This document shows, piece after piece, positions 47,401 through 58,591 of a stretch of DNA of 64,000 nt. Origin of the DNA: Myrica gale (Eukaryota > Streptophyta > Magnoliopsida > Fagales > Myricaceae); the NCBI GenBank assembly GCA_963930655.1, contig OZ005610.1, forward strand, positions 8,189,001 through 8,253,000, in the 5' to 3' direction. Made by a program: the position numbers and the translations under genes. Below the pieces are notes generated by a model. The model was not told where the DNA came from, did no database searches, and saw only the letters and a program-made list of their open reading frames with translations. Each line of letters begins with the position of its first letter. Position 1 is the stretch's first letter.

Positions 47401-50400
47401 CTATATTGAAAATTTGCTCACAGTTATCATAATAGTTTGATATTACAAGGAAGCCACATCAAATCAGAAATCAACTCACCAATTTATTTTCGAAGTTATT
47501 TATCTTTGTTTCTATTTCTTTTACAAATGCCTCAGACGGTAGATGGCGAGCATTTCGTATCTCAACCAGAAAAGGCCTACCTGAACCCAACATTCGAACC
47601 TGAAAAGTATGTCCCACAATTTAGGACTTCATTCATTCAACTCAGATTGCAATAAGGAAAGCAGATGAATAGTACATCGATATCCTCTCTTCCAGCAGCA
47701 TGAAACTTATAATCGTCACCTTGACACATAGGAAGGATGCTAGTACCCACTATCTCCTACAGAATATAGCACACCGCAAGTGTCACAACACTTGATCCAC
47801 AAAGACAACCTCTATTAGAATAATTAGTCATGAGCAGCAAAAGTAGATAGTACCTCAACAGATGCTTCTCCCATTCTTTCATCATCAATGATCCACCGTG
47901 TTTGACTCACATTTCTTGAGTACTGCACTAGAAAGAGTAGCACAGTGACATTCTGTGGGCACTAAATATGCAGTTTAAAGTGTTGAATTGCAGTTTAAAA
48001 GATGCCTGCTCCACTAATGTACAAGTAGATATCATAACATATCTGGACAGCTTTAATAGAAAAATGTAATTGCAGGAGCTTTGCTTGGGCATACAGAAAA
48101 TCATAGTGGATAATTGAAGATTGTAACTGCGTGAGGGCTTTCTAGCTCTATATGTTCTCTTGCCAAGGCATCTCGCTCCAATTAAGGAGCAGACCACATG
48201 ACATCTATGCGGGGTTTTGACCTTACTGTTTTAAGTAAAACATTTGATACCATTCTCTCTGCTTTCTTTGCTTTTGTCTTGACCTAGATTTAAAATTTTG
48301 GTCGCATCTAAGAATATTATCTCACTGCTCTTCAGCACTGGGTGGATGATGCAGCTGATCGTAATCTCTTAAAAAAAAAAGCTGGGAACAATTCTTGCAT
48401 TCAGAGCATCTCCATGGTAAGTCCCTTGTTTTAATAACTTCACTACACCTTGTAGCACATTAACTTCCTCCGCTCTTCTTTTCTTCCAATATTAACCTCT
48501 TAAAAATGTTTCTTATTGCCTCATAAGAAATAGCAAGGAAACAATTGGTTTCCCTTTAAGACAGAACAGAACAGAAATCACAAAATATAAACAAGATTTG
48601 GGTGTGATAAAAGGATTTAGACACAGTGAATAGGAGGAAATTGAAAGACTAGATACCGAATATGCTAAAATCCCACACATTTAATTTCTAACATTAATCT
48701 GTCCACAAAAAGAAATTTTCTTATAACAATAGTTTACCTTCAGATATCTCCCACCAAAGTAGATGGGTGTCCTGTGGCAAACAAACACCAAACAGCAGGC
48801 TTCGTTGACCTAGACAATTACGAAACACAAACAATATCAAATATACAACCCAACCGAATCAGTCTAATATCAAACACAAACTGATCAGAAAAACACTAAC
48901 TGCAGGGACTTCAAATCCAGGTGACCGTTTATAGTAAAAGGCAACCAGTTTATACTTGCACAAAAGTAAGACTAATGTCTGCTAAGATGATTAGAAGCTT
49001 CTCTTTTCCTTGGTACGGAATCAAATGCTTGCCTTTTGACCATTAGTTTCAAATCTTCCTTTTTCAGATAATTTATTAGTATGGAGTTACTTCCAGTGTT
49101 AAGATCATTTTGATGTTGGAGCTTGTAGAAACATGCAAACTCCACCCTTATCGGGAAGCATTAGACTAAAAGAGTGAAAGAATTACCTTCTCCAAAGGGA
49201 ATTTTAAGCACGGAGAAGATCCATTATCTTGCAAACCATTAAAGGGCCTTTCAATTGCCGCATTTGCTAAATCAGAGCCTTTGATGTCCCCAACGACAGA
49301 ATCAGCGCCGGCTTCCACACTGTTTCCGGTGCCTGTATCAATAGCAGTCAATCAAAAGACAAGGGGAGAAAAGATACAAATAAACTAGTAACCAAAATGA
49401 ACACAAAGGGTATGTTCATACCCATTTCAGAAATTGTAAGTTTTCACACTAGTGCAGCATATTCATACCAGTCAGTTTGGGACCTAATCTGGATTGCTTT
49501 GACCAGAGGACAATAGTGTCCTATCACTAAGGAATATCCTGGCCATATATGTAATTAAATTCCCTCAGATCCTCAATCTCACGAATCCAATGGCATGATT
49601 GCACTTTCCAAAATTCTTGTCATTCACCCAGATTTGGCTTTAGCTCTCATAGAGGTATGCATAGAGATTATGGAATCCATTTGACCGGATTGCTTTGTCA
49701 AATACTGAGGAATTTAAGTCTTTATATTCAGTCCACCTAGAACCCAGAGCCTGAATCTCAGTCCCACAAATTTTAATTTCCAGATAAGTATTACTTACTA
49801 TACACACAGAACAAATTGAAGACCAAGAAGTTGCTCCTTTTAGCCAGTCATCCAATAGAACACATCCAACCAACACCACCATATATCCTTTGCAACAACC
49901 AATCTCCAAAAGCAACAGATGGAATAACTTCCACAGACATGTATTCAACATAAACGCCACGGGGATGCTACCAAACAAATCTCTGTTCTCTGGTATTAGT
50001 CCCCATCATGGTACCCCAAGGTGCAGTAACATCTAATATCTTAAATTGAAAAGGAGATGGAAAGCATGCATCTTTCCCAATCTTGGTTCTAATTCTCCAC
50101 AAAATCTGTACAATCAGGTAAAGCTCGAAAAACACAAATTCTGCACCTGGAATCTAGTTCTGATAGAACTTGGATCATTATAACTATATCTGGCAAAATC
50201 TTTTTATCTAAATTGGCCCGGGATAGTTAGGAACACATATCAATGATCAATCTTAGTTTCGCAATAAAATTACAAAATAAATTAACACTACATGGGTATG
50301 GAACCAGTAAACTTGAAAACAAAGCACCAACGAGTGAAACAAAATTATAGAGTTTAAGCCTTCATAGTGAAATGACTGCAACAGATAGGGTTGGTATATG

Positions 50401-52188
50401 AAATTATTAAAACACATGCCTGTTTTTATTCTCTTGCAACCCTGTTTGCTCATGGAGTCACTCTGTACCACCTGTGACGCTTTAGAGCGACTGTATGTCA
50501 AGCGGATGAGAAAATTGCTTACACCTGATTTACAATCCTGCAAAACTCTTCATCTCATAAAATAGTAATTGCAAATACCTCAATTCAAGATATTCTCAAA
50601 TATTTCAAAACACAAGAAATTTCAGTATAAGGAGCAAATCTTTACTTACAAACAATGTTTCAAGAGGTTTCGCTAAGTAAAATTTTAGGGCATCCTTTGC
50701 AGATATACATTTAGGAAGTGACCCTCCTTGGAACCAAGGGTCAGAACCATACTTTCCTTGCAGATACAACCTACAACATTTGAAAATTGAATTTGTCACC
50801 AAGGGGTATCTTGTCAATACAATTCTAAAAATCTTTATGTCCAACAAAATTGTTTCCTTTTGCTCTCTCTCCTCTTCTTTTCTATTTCCTTTTCACAAAA
50901 AGGAAATACTCGAAGCTTAAGCACCCCGACTTTTGAATTGGAACAGGAAAAGTATCACCTACTGACACATGCTCGGGGGTTTTAATTAGATATTTCACAA
51001 CTCAGCATATAAAAAATCTTACCAAACTGAGTGTTCACTTTCAAGGACGATTGGGGGTATGGACACTTCAAGAGAAAAGCTATCAAACTGATGGCCCTCT
51101 TGCTTTACGAACTCAGAAATTGTGACAGCCATCTCATTAGCACTTTGTTTCACCAGCATTCCTTTCTCATCACTATAGGTAAACTGTAAGATACCTAAAC
51201 AAAGGGTGCAAAGTACTGCCTCAACTTCTGATTCCTCAGAAGAAGGCAAACTACTTGAGCCTTTATGTTCTTCAGAACCAATATGCCCAATGGTGTGTCT
51301 TTGATCTCCAAGAACTGATCTCAATAGCAATTGTGAAAGTGCAGAACAAGAATAAATATTTCCTCCGACTCCAAACAGCCGAAAGATGCATCGGGGACAT
51401 ACCTATTTCGCCAAAAGAAAAATCATAAAATCCCCACAATCATAAATTTCCTATAAATGACCTCTACTCAAGGGCTATGCAGGAAAAATTAACAAATAAC
51501 TATATCTGGAATATCCACCGCCATCACTAACAAAATCTTACAATGCGGTTTTCACAATTTTAACTATGAGCATCGACTGTGACCAGTTTCAATTAGTAAC
51601 TTCACATTCATTAATTTTTTATTCAGACTATTGTATAGATAATGATATCAACTAACAGGGGTTCAGAGTCACTTAACTACGCTTATAAATAATTAAAACT
51701 TCTACTTTTTTTCTCTCTTCAAAGCAACGACTGAATTTTTTATCTGCATGGAAAAGAATACTGGATTACATATTTTAAAATCATCTCAATCATCCCCTTC
51801 TCTAAACCAAACTTATGTGAATAGTTTCAAAAAATGAAAAACAATTACATTAGACAAAACGACAAGCGCCCTAACGTGCGACGTGAAAACAAAGCGATAA
51901 ATCAGTGTAAACATAATGACATTTACAGATCACCTAAAAAAATCGTTCAAGAGAATCCAGAAACTCGAACAACAGTAAAAAATGGTGCGAAGATTGAAAT
52001 TAAATGAAAGGACTAACCCCGACAGACAGCAAGTCCTTCACGACGTGTGAAGGCAAACCTTGTACGACCTCGTGAAGAGCCTGCGCATCGTAATCGCCGC
52101 AGCTGTCCTGGCTTTCCATGGCGGCGGAGAGAAGGTGCGCCTGCTCAGTTTCGATGTTAACCTGCGTCGCTTCGGTAAGTTTCGCCAT
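44450..52188 (-). CDS. PUS10: tRNA pseudouridine synthase Pus10
   Basis: Pus10 isomerises uridine to pseudouridine in the T-loop of tRNA (positions 54/55) in archaea and eukaryotes. Exons (minus): 52188-52018, 51402-51023, 50770-50650, 50537-50420, 49332-49187, 48809-48738, 47922-about 47853, 47756-47676, 47599-47480, 47400-47326, 47171-47091, 44987-44932, 44534-44450; about 524 residues. The start is ATG 52188 (MAKLTEATQVNIETEQAHLL); an in-frame GTG two codons upstream is not used. CPRC and CTLC form the N-terminal zinc site, and AGREDIDVRMLGSGRPFLVE holds the catalytic Asp. The C-terminus GDLGRTHPSIGSIL to MDCFLGE is typical. Intron 4 has a GC donor (AG|GCATGT). Intron 11 is about 2.1 kb. 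Its Arabidopsis counterpart lies, from memory, next to a second prolyl oligopeptidase gene. Confidence 0.92.
45255..45367. repeat. Diverged tandem duplication in PUS10 intron 11
   Basis: Two units of about 56 bp starting CCAAGATT at 45255 and 45311; both contain GAATGCA(G/A)(C/A)ATTGCAACTCA and end GAGTTGTTTCCTG-like. Non-coding. Confidence 0.65.
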
Positions 52189-52771
52189 TTTCACAACGGC
52201 TCTCTAGAGGGCAATGGCGGCAGCATCTATGGCCAGAGTTCGAGTCTGGTCGAGGTCCGAGGAGAGTAGAAAGGGTTATAACTGTTACCTGTTTTTGTTT
52301 TTTTATATAAGCAATAACTGTAGGCTGTTTCTATGGAGTCTGGGACACGAGTCAGTTTACCTTGGCTCGTTAAACCCAAAGATCTTGGACGTCTCTGTAC
52401 TTCTGAGACAATTAGCTCGTGCAAACTTTTTTTCATTTAATTTTTAGGGAAAAATAGCCCACATTTTTTATTTCTAACTCTAATATCCGAGTTTAGACTA
52501 ACTATTCAATAATTCAAGACCGTCTTGAACCTTTTTTTTTATCGAATTGAAAACTGGGACCTTAATGACAAAAAAATACAGTTAACTTCTCAAATTAATA
52601 TATTTTTTTCTTGAAAATCGAAAAACCTAAAAAATAAGGAATAAAAAAAATCAGAGCAATGATATACCAAGACTGGTGCATTGTGAGAACATAAAAATGA
52701 TAAAACGTATAAGATATTGGTTTTGTTTGGCCACTGCTGAATTTGGCTCCAGGCAAATTACCATTCCACAA
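52189..52771. other. PUS10 5' region
   Basis: Holds the PUS10 5' UTR and promoter (about 52189-52450) and AT-rich DNA. The SINE target duplication begins at 52772. No other gene seen. Confidence 0.5.
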
Positions 52772-52786
52772 ACACATGCTCATGAT

Positions 52787-53007
52787 TTTTTTTGATAATG
52801 TGGAAATCCCCCAAAAGCTGGACCTGTTTGGCCCAACCTGAAGTACAAACCACGGTCTACTGAACCGACCCCACAACCCAGGGAACAGATAAGTCAAGAA
52901 CTCGCCCAGCAGCAGGAAAATTCATCCCACACCCTTGAGACTCGAAATTGGTATATCGAGCCCCGAGGATGTCCCTCCTAACCACTGAGCTATCGCCCTT
53001 GGGGTAG
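52787..53007 (-). mobile_element. tRNA-derived SINE
   Basis: 221 bp on the minus strand, flanked by a perfect 15-bp duplication ACACATGCTCATGAT (52772-52786 and 53008-53022). Reading the minus strand: CTACCCCAAGGGCGATAGCT, A box TAGCTCAGTGGTTAGG, B box TTTCGAGTCTC, a non-tRNA body, and a short A run before the duplication. It lies between the divergently placed 5' region of PUS10 and the 3' end of ECH2. Not a tRNA gene, because the body extends about 130 bp past the tRNA-like head. Confidence 0.9.
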
Positions 53008-53022
53008 ACACATGCTCATGAT

Positions 53023-53377
53023 GTTTCATAAAAGTTGGTTCTTTGGCCAAAACCTTATATGTTTTTTTATATGCTCTCACTAAAATGAGATTGTCAAAGA
53101 ATCTGATATTTAGGAATAAACATGATAATCATAAGCCCAAGAGCAGCTCAAATAAAGAGAAGATATTACATGTAGCAACTTGTGAAAGAGGGCCAGAGTT
53201 TATTATCAATGAGTCCCTCGGATCTTTGAAGGCTCTCTATTTTATGCAGTAATAGACAACAAAATTTGGCTTCTGATAGCTTCCTATTGAATCTGCTCCC
53301 TCCTCGAGCGAAGTTCAGAAACGATTATTTAGAAGAGGCATTCATAGATCTGGATGTTTATCATGCACCAACTTAAT
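53023..53377. other. ECH2 3' UTR region
   Basis: Between the SINE and the ECH2 stop; the minus-strand 3' UTR of ECH2 probably occupies most of it. Nothing else seen. Confidence 0.5.
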
Positions 53378-56300
53378 TCACAATGCTGAAGTTATATGAC
53401 GGACATCCACATAGCCAGACAGGACCGTTTGCTTTCGTTCTTTCACCTTCACCTGATATATAACCCTGCAGGTTTTGAAAGAGATCTTATTTCCCAATTT
53501 ATTTAGATAGAACACAAATCCAACTTAATATCGAGTACATGCTCTGGTTGCCAAAAAGAAAAAAAAATTATAATTATCTCATGAATGGACAAAAGAAAAT
53601 ATGTATACCTGAAGCCTTCAAGCCACATTTCAGTGATCAAAGTTTCTCCAGGGTATACGTGTAAAAGAAACCGGGCCGATATGCTTTTGACTAAGTTTGG
53701 ATCTCCTCGGCAGATACATTTAATGATTGCCCGAACTGCAAATCCAAGTGTGCACAACCCGTGCAATATTGGCCGCGAGAATCTTCGTAGAATGTTAAAT
53801 CAAAAGAAGTTAGACAAAAAAAATACATCTGGATTTCACACAAGTCAACTCATGTCATAGAATTCAGCCATGACTACGAAATGATGGTGAACTGTGATTG
53901 GAAGTCATTTCATAAATCTCAAAGAAAAGCCCTGAAGTGTACACCAAAAACAGGCTCATTTAAGATTGAACAATCGACTTTGTTTGATTCAAATGTAATG
54001 TGGGTGCACCATTTCTCCAAGTACACACTTAATGGAAGACAAATTAAGGTAATAAAGCATATATAGAACGTAATTCCTATTGGAATAGACTACCAGTTGA
54101 CTACATAATCTGGTCCATAAGAGTGGTTGAGACCAACTTCACATGCTTGATCATTGAAGACTAAAGTCCATCTAGATGATATGGCAAATAAAGATGACTT
54201 TACAAACATCTTCCAAGTAATATCTTTCATTCAAAGTTCAAACACAGGCAAAAGACAGCAACAGATAAGCAAAATGAACGCATAAACCAGTTCCAAATTG
54301 AAAGCAAAAGCTGAATAAAAGTTTCGTTTTGCAATTAAGGAGACTGAGGAAGTACTAACCCTGCCACTTTTGCAACCATAGGATCTGAATGCAAAGGATT
54401 ATAGTCACCAGATAGCCTATACAACAATGCCTGCAGCAACACTATGGCATCATTTTCTAATCTCTCTCTCCCTATGGTCTGAGTATTCAGAATAATGTAT
54501 ACAGCATTTAAAGCATAGAAAACTAGAATAAGAGATGACATGAGTGCTATTCCATTACGCAGTTCCACTTCCAGCAAAAATGAAATCAACGAAACATGCC
54601 TGAGATGTTTGAGTAGTATCCTCAAACACTGCGAAAGGTTGACTTTGTGGGATTTTCACTGATGAAACCTTGTCAGACGAATAGTTCGTGTAGGAAAATG
54701 GCTTAGATGATTTTGAGAAACCACCAGCACCCCGCAGGAAGGCAGTTGTCCTGAAAAGTAATATCCTAGCTGAGTCTCTTACAGAGGAGCATTGATCAGA
54801 CCTTAAAAGAGAACATACCTGTTCATGCATAACAATTCACCAGTCTCTTTCTCATAGCTTTTTGTCTCGAACTCTATAATAGCTGCTTTACCTGAAAATA
54901 AGATTAAACCAACAAAGAAGTACTTCAATGACCACTTAGCCATTCTCTCAACTCAAACACAACCTAATTTCTCACTTCCTATATAAGAGATGTGAACTTC
55001 CAGAGCAATAATTATCCAAATTTTGCCTCTCACAAGATAGCCTTACATATCAGATTGTCAAAATGGGAGCATATATATAAAAAAAAAAATCGCATATCCT
55101 TGCACTAAACACAGACCTTTATCATGCAATCCTGCAAGACTGACTTTATTATGTATCTGCATCCACAATACAGAAACATACAAAATTGAATTTAATCTCA
55201 AGGAAACTACTGGAAAGCAAGAAACAATAAAAAGACACTAAAGACTACTTCATACTAGAGACACTGCTAAAAGAAGAAGAGAAACTATAAGCTTAGCATT
55301 TATCAACATTGACCCACAATTAAGACTCAATAGGAATGAAAGAGGACTCATTTCCCACAACTCTGTACCATACAAAAATTGATGCATAGCTTATACCACT
55401 AGTATTTAGATATTCTACAGTTAGATCCCATGAAACCAGGCAGAAACGAAGCCAAAGGTATATAATGTTCAGGAATTTTAGGAAGCAGCAGTAAGAGTTC
55501 GAGTCAGAGGTCATACACAACCACTTGCAGGAAACGGCCGGTATAATTCTATGTATTGTTGTCCATGCAGCAGAAGACGTGGATCATATCTGATAGCAAC
55601 GAAAACCAGAAATGTCCAATTAGTTTGAACTACCCTAGGAAAACAAAAACGAAACAAGGCGTGGGGAGCTTATGAGCCAGCAAAGCAGAAAAACTTTACA
55701 AGAAACGCGTAAAGAAAAACCCTCGCATTCTTCGGATGCAATTAGCACTTACTGCAACCCCGGCAGACTAATAAGACTATTTGGCATGGATGACTGTGAA
55801 AATAGAGCGGCAAATGTTGGCAACACCTACAAAAACGGAAGGATATATGTCAAAACTAAACCTGCCCAAACAGCAAATTTTATAATGTAGCAACCGAATT
55901 AGTATATGATAGAGCCCTGATTAACGCTCTTTTAAGAAGAGACTACAAATCATGAGTTTAAAAAGCAGAGAATTACAAGCAGGGTTAGTTTCAAAAGCCT
56001 GGACATATAAACAAAACCTGTACAAACTTCTGCCCGTTTTCATGGTACAGATATTTGAGTTCGTCCACATCCATGGCGTCCTTTGCGCATGCCCCAACGC
56101 CCAACGCATAGAGCCCTGCATCTCTGTTCGCAAGTAGATTTATTGTTAAACAGCTATATCGAAGAAACCAAACGCCACAAGCACTAGCTGAAACTGTTAG
56201 AAACTCCACCTTTCCGTATAGGTGTGAGTCGTCTGTTTCGTCCCGTTCCACATACACAGAAAATAATAGGGAATATTAAAAAAAATATCAATCAACAAAT

Positions 56301-56409
56301 AAATCAACCCAATTCGAAGGGATTGGGAAAGAGAGACAAGCACGAGAGCTACCTCAGGGAATTTGTGAGAGAGAACCATCTCGGGATCAATCCCTGAAGT
56401 GTCCGCCAT
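53378..56409 (-). CDS. ECH2: Enoyl-CoA hydratase 2, peroxisomal (MaoC-like)
   Basis: Monofunctional R-specific enoyl-CoA hydratase 2, needed in plants to degrade even-numbered unsaturated fatty acids in peroxisomal beta-oxidation. Exons (minus): 56409-56353, 56232-56210, 56123-56018, 55826-55753, 55589-55517, 55156-55117, 54891-54819, 54750-54600, 54430-54360, 53782-53609, 53465-53378; 930 nt, 309 residues, the same length I recall for the Arabidopsis protein. Exon 2 is a 23-nt microexon coding TTHTYTER. The hydratase 2 active-site motif LSGDYNPLHSDP is in exon 9, followed by FSRPILHGLCTLGFA. The C-terminus ends ITSAL; SAL fits a non-canonical peroxisomal targeting signal type 1. Intron 8 has a GC donor (CAG|GCATGT). 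About 175 bp upstream of the ATG lies a hAT insertion. Confidence 0.93.
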
Positions 56410-56612
56410 CAGAGCCCCCGTTAGATAGAGGTTAATTACTTCCAAAGTCCAGTAAAAACTCAGGCTTTGAGACTCCGGCTTTTGAGTTTCCGAGACGGGA
56501 CGGGGAAAGACAAGAAGATCAAATTCGTTGCTCTTTTTTTGTATTTTACCCGACAGGCGACGACAGAGCCCAGAGGAACTACTCCACAGGCGGAGCCGGG
56601 GGGGGGGGGGGG

Positions 56613-56869
56613 GGAACTCACTCCTAATAGGAAATTACCTATCTCATAACAAGCTATTGGATGGATGACAACACATTAATGAATTCATCCAATGGTCTAT
56701 ATTAATGACAGCACATTAATGAATCAATTAAGAAAGTTTTTCTTTTCTTTTTGATTTTGTATTTTTTTTAACATTTAATACAGACCATTGGATGAATTCA
56801 TTAATGTGTTGTCATTCATCCAACGCCCTATAAGGACACATTAGGTAATTCCCTATTAGGAGGGAATCC
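56613..56869. repeat. Long-armed fold-back MITE nested in the hAT
   Basis: About 257 bp with arms near 90 bp: left CTCCTAATAGGAAATTACCT and GATGACAACACATTAATGAA, right their inverse with few changes. The arms surround a short T-rich centre. Transcripts of either strand would form a long hairpin. Confidence 0.8.
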
Positions 56870-57111
56870 TTCTCCGTCAGTGGGGGGCCACCGCTCCACT
56901 TGGCTCCCAAAAAAAATTCTTTTTACATATTATTTTTGTTATTTTTTAATTTTTTTTGTCAAGGCCCGCCCCCTTGCCCATTAGAGTTTCAGTCCGCCCC
57001 TTATGGCTTGCCCAGATGCCTCAGCCAGCCCCCTTTGACGCCCAATCAGCCCAGCTCAACCCTATTTTTATATATTTTTTTTAAACTTAACTGAGGGTGA
57101 AACGTCTTATG

Positions 57112-57541
57112 TAAGTGACCTTTTATGTAATTATTAGGTGAAAGTCTCTCGTGCGACTTTGACTCAGAATCTATCTAGTTTTGTGGATAATGATATTGTA
57201 AACTAACAAGTAAACTCTCATCCATATTAGCTTTTGTAAAGAGTCATATTAACTTTTATTTTAACTTTCTGTTAAAAAATATATAAGATAGTACCTTGTC
57301 TTCATTCATATTCTCCTGTAACAAAAAATAAGAATTACTAATGCATCTGAAATTTTCGAGTCCTAAGCACCTAATGGAAGAAATAATCTGGGAGATTTAA
57401 TGTTTTTCAAAAAATAATCGCTGGTCCAATGGTATTAAAAACAAGTTGTAATTGGTAAGACACTTTGGATCATGGAGTCTTATAACATTTTCCGTGCACG
57501 GGCAATTACTTTCACCTAATAATTACATAAAAGGTCGCTTA
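57112..57541. repeat. MITE-like element nested in the hAT
   Basis: About 430 bp bounded by 30-bp inverted repeats: TAAGTGACCTTTTATGTAAT continuing TATTAGGTGAAAG on the left, and its inverse ending GGTCGCTTA on the right. The target duplication is unclear. Interior AT-rich, non-coding. Confidence 0.65.
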
Positions 57542-57572
57542 GATTTTCTAGTTTTGGAACCTAATGATTTCA

Positions 57573-58495
57573 TAGCAATATAATGGGGCATCAAACATGC
57601 GAGGTGAACTCAATGGGTTGAAGCCTCTCATTTTGAGGGATCATCCTTCTGTGACCTATATTCATTGTTTTGCTCACCAATTCCAATTGGTTGTTGTGAC
57701 TACTACAGAGAATAACATTCAAGTTTGTAAAGTGTCGGTTGCAGGATTTGAGGGAGAAGGAATGAGATTATTTTTTAAAATAAGTCAAAACTTTTTGCAT
57801 GAATAATTCTATTATTGTACCCAATATGGAAGACATTATTCCAACTTGTGGTCGGGCTCGGTGTAGAGGGCAAACAATTACTTATTTGCATCGTTTTCTT
57901 GTGGAAGTGTTTTGCCAAATTATTGATTTGATCACCCAAGAGATCGATCATCGTTTCACTGAAGCAAGTACGGAGTTACTTCTTTGTATAACATGTTTTG
58001 ATTTAAGAAACTCGTTTGCAACGTATGATCATTCTAAGTTACTTCGTCTTGCCGAGCTTTATCCAGAAGATTTCTCAGCAATTGATCATGTTGTACTTAG
58101 AGATCAGCTTCGAAACTACATTTATGATGTGAGAAGTCATGATACTTTTTCTGGGCTTCAAGATATTGGAGGTCTTGCTGTGAAAATGGTTGAGGCGAAG
58201 AAACATACTCTATATCCATTGGTTTATCAGCTGATTAAATTGACATTGGTTTTACCAGTTACGACTGCAACCGTTGAGAGAGTATTCTCTGCGATGAAGT
58301 TTATCAAAATTGACTTGCGCAATAAGATGAGAGATGAATGATTGAATGATAGTATGGTGGTATACATCGAAAGAGAGATTTTCGAAACTATCGAGACGAA
58401 GCTATTTTGCAACGTTTTTCAGAAGATGCAAAAGCGTAAGACCCAATTGCCACCTCTTAGTATCAGCAATAGTACGACACATGTATTTCAATATA
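57573..58495 (+). pseudogene. Broken hAT transposase (C-terminal half)
   Basis: Two pieces remain. The first, from about 57573, reads NGASNMRGELNGLKPLILRD and YIHCFAHQFQLVVV, a conserved plant hAT block. After about 57800 the frame shifts by one and a large part of the catalytic region is missing. The second (to 58341) reads LAELYPEDFSAIDHVVLRDQ, YPLVYQLIKLTLVLPVTTAT and VERVFSAMKFIKIDLRNKM, the hAT C-terminal dimerisation domain. A TGA at 58339-58341 interrupts the domain where the frame otherwise continues LNDSMVVYIEREIF. It is not functional. Confidence 0.88.
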
Positions 58496-58591
58496 TTTAA
58501 TGTTTTTAATCTTTAATTTTTAATATTTTAATTTTTAAGATATTTTTTTGCATTACATAGTAAATTTTTTTTGTCATTTTTCTCCGCCACG

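Larger units (their letters stand above)
56587..58591 (+). mobile_element. Composite hAT element at the ECH2 promoter
   Basis: About 2.0 kb between AACTACTCCA repeats (56577-56586 and 58592-58601; the true 8-bp duplication lies within this). Left end CAGGCGGAGCC followed by a run of 17 G (56598-56614); right end TTTTTCTCCGCCACG. The last 100 bp, with TTTAATCTTTAATTTTTAAT and TTTTTTTGCATTACATAG, are the reverse complement of the left ends of the hATs at 22864 and 33082, so all three belong to one family. It contains a broken transposase (57573-58495) and two MITE-like inserts. It separates ECH2 from CCT2 and begins inside or next to the ECH2 5' UTR. Confidence 0.8.

Noticed and set aside
52192-52194. 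GTG as the start of PUS10
   Set aside because: An ATG lies two codons downstream (52188); nuclear genes rarely use GTG and nothing supports it.
52930-53007. tRNA gene on the minus strand
   Set aside because: A tRNA-like head is continuous with a 130-bp non-tRNA body ending in A's between 15-bp duplications, so it is a SINE.
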